Source: Terriglobales bacterium
GTDB lineage: Bacteria; Acidobacteriota; Terriglobia; Terriglobales; Acidobacteriaceae
DNA length: 64,000 nt
Assembly: GCA_035764005.1 (NCBI GenBank)
Contig: DASTZZ010000065.1
Span: forward strand, 1 to 64,000
Direction: 5' to 3'
A program made the translations under genes and the position numbers. Under the pieces are notes generated by a model. That model was given only the letters and a program-made list of their open reading frames with translations. It was not told where the DNA came from and ran no database searches. Below, piece by piece: positions 59,380-64,000 of this stretch (the first letter of the stretch is position 1; each line of letters starts with the position of its first letter).

Positions 59380-61215
59380 ATGAAGATCAGAGTCTTCGCT
59401 CTCTGCCTATCGCTCTGCGCGTTTGCTGCCGCGCAGGTACCGAATCCGACATCGCAACCGCCGTCCGACCAGAACAACAACAACGGCTACGCCCAGGGCA
59501 CCACTACAAACCAGAGTGGCGAGACCGTGCCCCTGTTCAAAGTGCAGGTCGTGAGCCGCACAATCGAAGCCGTGAATTACCGACATCTCGGCGGAGAGAC
59601 AAAAGTGGGAATGGTAGGAACCACGCTGATGCCGCAGGCCAAAGGCGATGCCCATGTCGACAGCCGCCACGGCCGGGTCGTGATCAGCGCGAAGGTCGAT
59701 AAAGTCGGCGATCCGACCCAATTTGGTCCTGAGTACCTGACCTATGTTCTGTGGGCGATCACGCCTGAAGGCCGCGCGCAAAATCTGGGAGAGCTGCCGA
59801 TGAAAGGAGATCACGCGCAGCTTGACGTGACCACCGGCCTGCAGACCTTCGGATTAATTGTTACCGCCGAGCCCTACTTCGCAGTTACGACGCCGAGCGA
59901 TGTCGTCGTGATGGAAAACAAGATCCTGCCCGATACGAAAGGACAGATCGAGGAAGTCACAGCTAAATACGAGCTATTGCCGCGCGGCCAGTACACCAAG
60001 ACCGAGAGTGCAAGCGCTCTGAAGCCGCTGGTCGAGGACGAGAACCACGATCATCACAAAGTTCCCCTCGGATTGCTGGAGGCCCGCAATGCGCTCCGTC
60101 TCGCGGAAGCGGCCGGCGCAGATCAGTACGCGGCTGACTCTATCGCCAAGGCGCAGGCGTCACTCGACCGCGCCGAAGACTACTACCGTCGCAAGCAGTG
60201 GAAGCCGGTGGAAACCGCCGCGCGCGACGCCGCTCAAAATGCCGAGGACGCGCGCGTGATCACGCTGCGCCGCCGCGAGCAGGAGTCGGTAGCACAGGCG
60301 CAGGAACGCGAACGCCAGCGGGTCGAAGAAGCTCGCGCTCGTGCCGCAGAAGCGGAAGCTCAGCGGCAGAAAGAAGCTGAGCAGCGCGCCCAGGCTGAAC
60401 AGGATCTACAGGCCGCGCAGCAAGCGCGTCAGCAGGCGGAGCTAGCGCAGCAGCAAGCCGACCAGGCACGACAAGCGGCACTGCAGGCGCAGCAGGAAGC
60501 TGAGCAACAGCGCCAGGCCGCTGAACAGCAGCGAGCCGCCGCCGAACAACAGGCGCAGCAGGCTCAGCAACAAGCTCAACAAGCGCAGCTTCAGGCGCAA
60601 CAAGCCAACCAGCAAAAAGAACAACTGCGTCAACGGCTGCAGCAGCAGCTCAACTCGATTCTGCAGACGCGCGACAGCGCGCGCGGATTGATCGTGAACA
60701 TGTCCGACGTGCTGTTTGATCTGAATAAATACACGCTCAAACCAGGCGCCCGCGAGAAGCTGGCGAAGGTCGCGGGAATCCTACTTGCGTATCCGGATTT
60801 GAAAGTGCAGGTCGAGGGCTACACCGACAGCACCGGTACACCGGATTACAATCAGCAGCTTTCCGAACGACGCGCCATGACCGTTCGCGATTACCTCGTT
60901 GGCCAAGGCATCAACCTGAACAACGTAACCGCGCAAGGCTTCGGCCAGAACGATCCAGTTGCAAGCAACGCCACCGCGTCAGGGCGTCAACAGAATCGCC
61001 GCGTGCAGATGGTGGTCTCCGGCGAACCGATCGGGAACGTTGCATCGGCGCAAGGCATGCCCTCGGCCGGTCCAGCGGATCAGCAGCAATCGCAAAACGA
61101 GCAGTATCAGAGCCAGCAGCAGCCGTCCGCAACCCAGCCAAGTCAGCAGCAGATGCAACCGATGCAAACACAGCCGCAGATGCCGCAACAGCAACAATCG
61201 ACAGTCCCGCGGTAA
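59380..61215 (+). CDS. OmpA-family protein with long coiled coil
   Basis: The ATG at 59380 with GAGG (59371-59374) starts 611 residues. A signal peptide (RVFALCLSLCAFAAAQ) comes first. A beta-rich N-terminal domain follows (about 45-190), then an alpha segment with GLLEARNALRLAEAAGADQY. A Gln/Ala/Glu-rich coiled coil covers about 300-440. The OmpA peptidoglycan-binding domain (about 445-555) has VEGYTDSTGTPDYNQQLSER, then RRAMTVRDYLVGQGINL. The C-terminal tail is very Gln/Pro/Met-rich (about 560-611). It probably links the outer membrane to peptidoglycan. A strong terminator follows. Confidence 0.9.
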   Translation: MKIRVFALCLSLCAFAAAQVPNPTSQPPSDQNNNNGYAQGTTTNQSGETVPLFKVQVVSRTIEAVNYRHLGGETKVGMVGTTLMPQAKGDAHVDSRHGRVVISAKVDKVGDPTQFGPEYLTYVLWAITPEGRAQNLGELPMKGDHAQLDVTTGLQTFGLIVTAEPYFAVTTPSDVVVMENKILPDTKGQIEEVTAKYELLPRGQYTKTESASALKPLVEDENHDHHKVPLGLLEARNALRLAEAAGADQYAADSIAKAQASLDRAEDYYRRKQWKPVETAARDAAQNAEDARVITLRRREQESVAQAQERERQRVEEARARAAEAEAQRQKEAEQRAQAEQDLQAAQQARQQAELAQQQADQARQAALQAQQEAEQQRQAAEQQRAAAEQQAQQAQQQAQQAQLQAQQANQQKEQLRQRLQQQLNSILQTRDSARGLIVNMSDVLFDLNKYTLKPGAREKLAKVAGILLAYPDLKVQVEGYTDSTGTPDYNQQLSERRAMTVRDYLVGQGINLNNVTAQGFGQNDPVASNATASGRQQNRRVQMVVSGEPIGNVASAQGMPSAGPADQQQSQNEQYQSQQQPSATQPSQQQMQPMQTQPQMPQQQQSTVPR

Positions 61216-61228
61216 ACTCTGAATCGCC

Positions 61229-61260
61229 AAAAAGGCCGACGAAAATTCGTCGGCCTTTTT
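61229..61260 (+). terminator. Rho-independent terminator
   Basis: GGCCGACGAA (61234-61243) and TTCGTCGGCC (61246-61255) form a perfect 10-bp stem, preceded by five A and followed by five T. It lies 14 bases after the OmpA-family stop codon. The A-run and T-run make it usable from both strands. Confidence 0.92.
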
Positions 61261-61381
61261 CTGTGATACCTGCATGCAGGCTAAATCGGTCAGCGCTAGT
61301 TGGGAAATGTGATCAATGATCGAGAGCAACAGTCATGCATGTACGCTAATAATGCACTTAGCAGGATCGAGACTACTTAAT

Positions 61382-61412
61382 CTGTCATCCTTGTTCATAG
61401 ACAGGATGACAG
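61382..61412. repeat. Short hairpin with TGTCATCCT arms
   Basis: CTGTCATCCT (61382-61391) and AGGATGACAG (61403-61412) are perfect 10-bp arms with an 11-nt loop. The ends match those of the variant element at 47875, so this may be a minimal or remnant copy. It sits between the OmpA-family and S9 peptidase genes. Confidence 0.6.
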
Positions 61413-61513
61413 ATCTGATCGTGTTGAGATTCTCAAACCTGCGCGGCGACGGCGACTTTGGTGCTGCACTTTATTCGCAACCGGTTCCGGTTCGTATTTA
61501 TCACTGAGACGAG

Positions 61514-63505
61514 TTACTCCCCCGCTGTTCCCCCCACTGGCTGCTTCAACAAAAATTGCTTCACGAACATGATCGTCGCGTAGAACTGGAAATCCTGGTT
61601 CTTCTTTTTCGAGAAGCCGTGACCTTCATCTTTAGCGACTAAGAACCACACCGGCACGCCGCTGCCGCGAAGCTTTTCGACCATCTGCTGCGACTCGCTC
61701 ACCGGAACGCGCGGATCGTTCTGGCCGGCGACTACAAATGTGGGCTTGGTGATCTTCTGCCAGTTGTTCATGGGAGCGATGCGCTCCATGAACTCGCGCA
61801 TTTTCGGATCGCGTTCGTCGCCATACTCGACGCGGCGTAGATCGCGGCGATACGGCTCGGTATGTTCGAGGAAGGTGACCAGATTGGTCATTCCCACAAC
61901 GGGAAGCTGGCAGCAGAGTTCGTCGTCGTAGCGCGTGGCTACGTTCCAGGTCATGTGCCCGCCGTAGCTGCCTCCGGTGACCATGATGCTGCTGCCGTCG
62001 AGATCGGGATTCTGCTTGATCCAATCGATCAGCGTACCAATGTCTTTGTACGTGTCTTCACGTTGAAAGCCGTTGTCGAGCTTGAGGAAGCTCTTGCCGT
62101 ATCCAGTTGAACCGCGCACGTTGGGAAAGATCACGGCGACGCCGAGTTCGTTCACGTAGTAGTTGGTTCCCGCGCTGAAGCCCGGACGAGATTGTCCTTC
62201 GGGACCGCCGTGAATGTTGATGATCACCGGCCGCTTGCCGGTAAATTTTCCATTTGCTGGTTTGTAGAGATAGCCGGAAAGCGTGCGCCCATCGAAGGTC
62301 TTCCAGTGGATCAAATCTGGCGTGACGAAGTTCGCCGGATTCAATCCGCCGGTTTCGCTCGTGGTCCAGCGGTCGAGCTTGCCGGTTTGCGCGTCGAAGG
62401 AGTAGCTGTCGAGCGGAGACTTCGCCGAGCTGAGGCTGAAGGCCACATCGCGTCCGTTCTTGTGCCACTTGATTCCGAATACGACCCCAAGCGGAAGCTT
62501 CGGCCCGGGCCTGGACCGGCCAGAAGCCGTATCGAGCAGCCGAATGACTCCTGCCCCATCTTCATTTGCTACAAAAGCGACGGTGCGGCCATCGGGACTG
62601 ACGTCGAATTCATCGACATCCCACTTGATGTCGCTGCTCAAATATTTCGGCTGCAGCGACGCCAGGTCAAAGTAGGCGAGCCGCTGAAATTCGGACTCGC
62701 GGTCGGTTGTGGTGTAGAAGCCTTTTCCATCTTTGCTGAATTTCGCTTCTCCGTATGCAATCTGCTCTGGTCCTTTTGGAGTAAGCAGCTTCTTTTGCCC
62801 AGCGGCAACGTCGACCAGCCAGATGTAACTCTCGTTTGCCGATACTTCCTGATGGAGCAGGAGCTGCTTGTCGTCGGGAGACCAATCGGTGGGCTGCCAT
62901 CCGCCACCCTGGAGCTCAAGCAACATGTGGTCCGTTTTGGGATTGCCGGCGTCCATCAGCCAGAGATCTGTGTCTTGACCATTGCGGCGCGTCGACACGT
63001 AAGCGAATTGTCCGCTGTGGTTGGCGAAGACGGCGCTCAGGTTACGCGACTTGCCGTCGGTGAGCAGCGTGATGTTGCCGCTATCGAGATCGTAGCGGTA
63101 GTACTGGTACCACTCGCCTCCGCCGATGTCCTTGGAAAAGATGAAATAGCTTCCCTTTACCGGGTCGTAGTGAGCCGAGGTGACGCGATCAGGAAAGAAA
63201 GTGAGCTGTGTGCGTGCGGCTCCCGGCGCGAGCACGCGATGCACCTGAGGAACATCGCCGAAGCGCGTGCTGATCAGCATCTCGCGTTGTTTCGGATGCC
63301 AGTCGAGAAAGGCCGCGGAGCGTACTTGCGTGTAGCGATCGGCCTGCTGCGCGATCGAAGCGGGGATCGGCGGAATGCCTTCCACAATCAGAGCCGGGTT
63401 CGGCTGCACGGTTTGGACCGCCGACGGCGGCCCGCTGGGCGCGTTCTGCGCGATAAGAATGGACGAAAAGCTAAGGAGAGAAACAAAGAGCAATGTGCGT
63501 TTCAT
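61514..63505 (-). CDS. S9-family prolyl oligopeptidase/dipeptidyl peptidase-like protein, exported
   Basis: The 663-residue protein has a signal peptide (RTLLFVSLLSFSSILIAQN). A beta-propeller region follows (about 60-390), carrying WSPDDKQLLLHQE-, FSKDGKGFYTTTDRESE- and VSPDGRTVAFVANEDG-like TolB/WD motifs. The C-terminal alpha/beta-hydrolase (about 400-660) contains the triad: Ser in IMVTGGSYGGHMTWNVATRY, Asp in VAGQNDPRVPVSESQQMVEK, and His in FLVAKDEGHGFSKKKN. It should cleave peptides in the periplasm or outside. Substrate preference (proline or other) is not shown. Confidence 0.93.
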   Translation of the reverse strand: MKRTLLFVSLLSFSSILIAQNAPSGPPSAVQTVQPNPALIVEGIPPIPASIAQQADRYTQVRSAAFLDWHPKQREMLISTRFGDVPQVHRVLAPGAARTQLTFFPDRVTSAHYDPVKGSYFIFSKDIGGGEWYQYYRYDLDSGNITLLTDGKSRNLSAVFANHSGQFAYVSTRRNGQDTDLWLMDAGNPKTDHMLLELQGGGWQPTDWSPDDKQLLLHQEVSANESYIWLVDVAAGQKKLLTPKGPEQIAYGEAKFSKDGKGFYTTTDRESEFQRLAYFDLASLQPKYLSSDIKWDVDEFDVSPDGRTVAFVANEDGAGVIRLLDTASGRSRPGPKLPLGVVFGIKWHKNGRDVAFSLSSAKSPLDSYSFDAQTGKLDRWTTSETGGLNPANFVTPDLIHWKTFDGRTLSGYLYKPANGKFTGKRPVIINIHGGPEGQSRPGFSAGTNYYVNELGVAVIFPNVRGSTGYGKSFLKLDNGFQREDTYKDIGTLIDWIKQNPDLDGSSIMVTGGSYGGHMTWNVATRYDDELCCQLPVVGMTNLVTFLEHTEPYRRDLRRVEYGDERDPKMREFMERIAPMNNWQKITKPTFVVAGQNDPRVPVSESQQMVEKLRGSGVPVWFLVAKDEGHGFSKKKNQDFQFYATIMFVKQFLLKQPVGGTAGE

Positions 63506-63582
63506 AGCTGTACCTGAAGCGCACTATTTTTATCAGAAGAAAAGGCAGTGTGCGAAACGGTTTGATGGATCCCAGATCGGGA

Positions 63583-63771
63583 CTAACGCGAGAAGGGTTC
63601 TCCTGGCTCAGAACCATGGGTGACGGACTTCTTGAAGATGCGCTCGCGCAGATCCTCGTACATTTCGATGTCGGCAAGGCTCTTGATGGTACGGCCGAAG
63701 CCGCTGGCGAGATTGCGCAGCATTCCCCCGCAGTTCTCCCGATACGACACTGCGGTCCGTCGCATTTTCAT
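63583..63771 (-). CDS. Possible small basic protein
   Basis: From an ATG at 63771 (GGAG five bases upstream), 62 residues: MKMRRTAVSYRENCGGMLRN, then ASGFGRTIKSLADIEMYEDL and a basic end. No known domain, signal peptide or membrane segment. A plus-strand frame (63550-63939) covers the same bases but looks less protein-like. It is offered only as the best candidate in the last 495 bases; no other gene is supported there. Confidence 0.35.
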   Translation of the reverse strand: MKMRRTAVSYRENCGGMLRNLASGFGRTIKSLADIEMYEDLRERIFKKSVTHGSEPGEPFSR

Positions 63772-63930
63772 CGCTCGCTCCATAGCTGCGCCATTCACGA
63801 TCGACTTCGTGCAAACACCCGGCCATCGCCAAGTCTCTTGTTTTCAACACGGGCGGAGAGGCAAGCTGCCGAATGCGGCAAATTCTTCACGAACACACCG
63901 CAATATGTTCACTCATTCGAGCGGCAACTC

Positions 63931-63947
63931 TGTCACTGATAGTGACA
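63931..63947. promoter_or_regulatory. Operator-like palindrome at window end
   Basis: TGTCACT (63931-63937) and AGTGACA (63941-63947) flank GAT, giving perfect 7-bp arms. It lies about 50 bases from the window end, where GGAGG (about 63981) suggests a gene starting just beyond. It may be the operator of that gene. Confidence 0.45.
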
Positions 63948-64000
63948 TCTTAGAAAAGCGCCCACTCGTCAAAATAGCTGGAGGTGTGTCCCGGGGAAAT

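Noticed and set aside
62192-63517. 441-residue plus-strand protein
   Set aside because: Antisense to the S9 peptidase, which has a complete catalytic triad and signal peptide.

Overview
This window looks like chromosomal DNA of an Acidobacteriota bacterium, most likely class Terriglobia (subdivision 1, near Koribacter and the Acidobacteriaceae). The evidence is two ~1,150-1,200-residue Oar-like TonB-dependent receptors with an N-terminal carboxypeptidase-regulatory domain, many secreted LolA-like and glycine-zipper proteins, a moderately high GC content, and intergenic space filled with hairpin-forming dispersed repeats. No rRNA, CRISPR array, intact insertion sequence or prophage was seen. 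The only tRNA is tRNA-Lys(UUU).

Layout. 1-4.5 kb: the edge of a pgsA-like gene, two DinB-family proteins, a small secreted basic/acidic protein and thrS. 4.6-11.1 kb: a LolA-like/NTF2 fusion, tRNA-Lys, a quinone oxidoreductase, fdhD, a secreted fibronectin-III protein and a MazEF-type toxin-antitoxin pair with a visible operator. 11.5-20 kb: a Tat-exported GH127 enzyme, secreted proteins, an isoaspartyl peptidase and the first TonB-dependent receptor. 20-26.6 kb: a large two-gene 2-hydroxyacyl-CoA dehydratase/activase-type system of unknown substrate, whose genes are separated by a hairpin repeat. 27-40.4 kb: a triple DUF3011 protein, an amidase, an orphan sensor kinase, a second LolA-like protein, VapBC, an APH-like kinase, a thymidylate-kinase-like protein, a VOC protein, a queuosine-precursor transporter and acs. 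40.6-50 kb: a carbohydrate region with a LacI-family regulator, the second TonB-dependent receptor, a GH144-like protein and a GH39-like glycosidase with a LacI-type operator. 50-64 kb: an M23 peptidase, a four-helix-bundle protein carrying a minisatellite, then a compact minus-strand operon (PilZ protein, nadD, rsfS, methyltransferase, rlmH, cobO, accD, DUF2339 protein), a DsbA-like protein, an OmpA-family protein and an S9 peptidase.

The most striking non-coding region is 41.75-42.7 kb, between the LacI-family regulator and the second TonB-dependent receptor. It holds five GTTAAC-centred palindromes at a regular 22-23 bp spacing, then a field of GATCTCATC-like decamers around an 11-bp dyad, then a 17-bp palindrome. 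This looks like a dense regulatory platform and matches no feature I can name. Other notable signals are a three-plus-three mirrored hairpin element at 46.2-46.4 kb, a gene flanked by inverted copies of a dispersed hairpin element at 20.0-20.6 kb, and a 9-bp minisatellite that occurs both upstream of and inside one gene.

All assignments come from reading the sequence and from knowledge of protein families. No searches were run.
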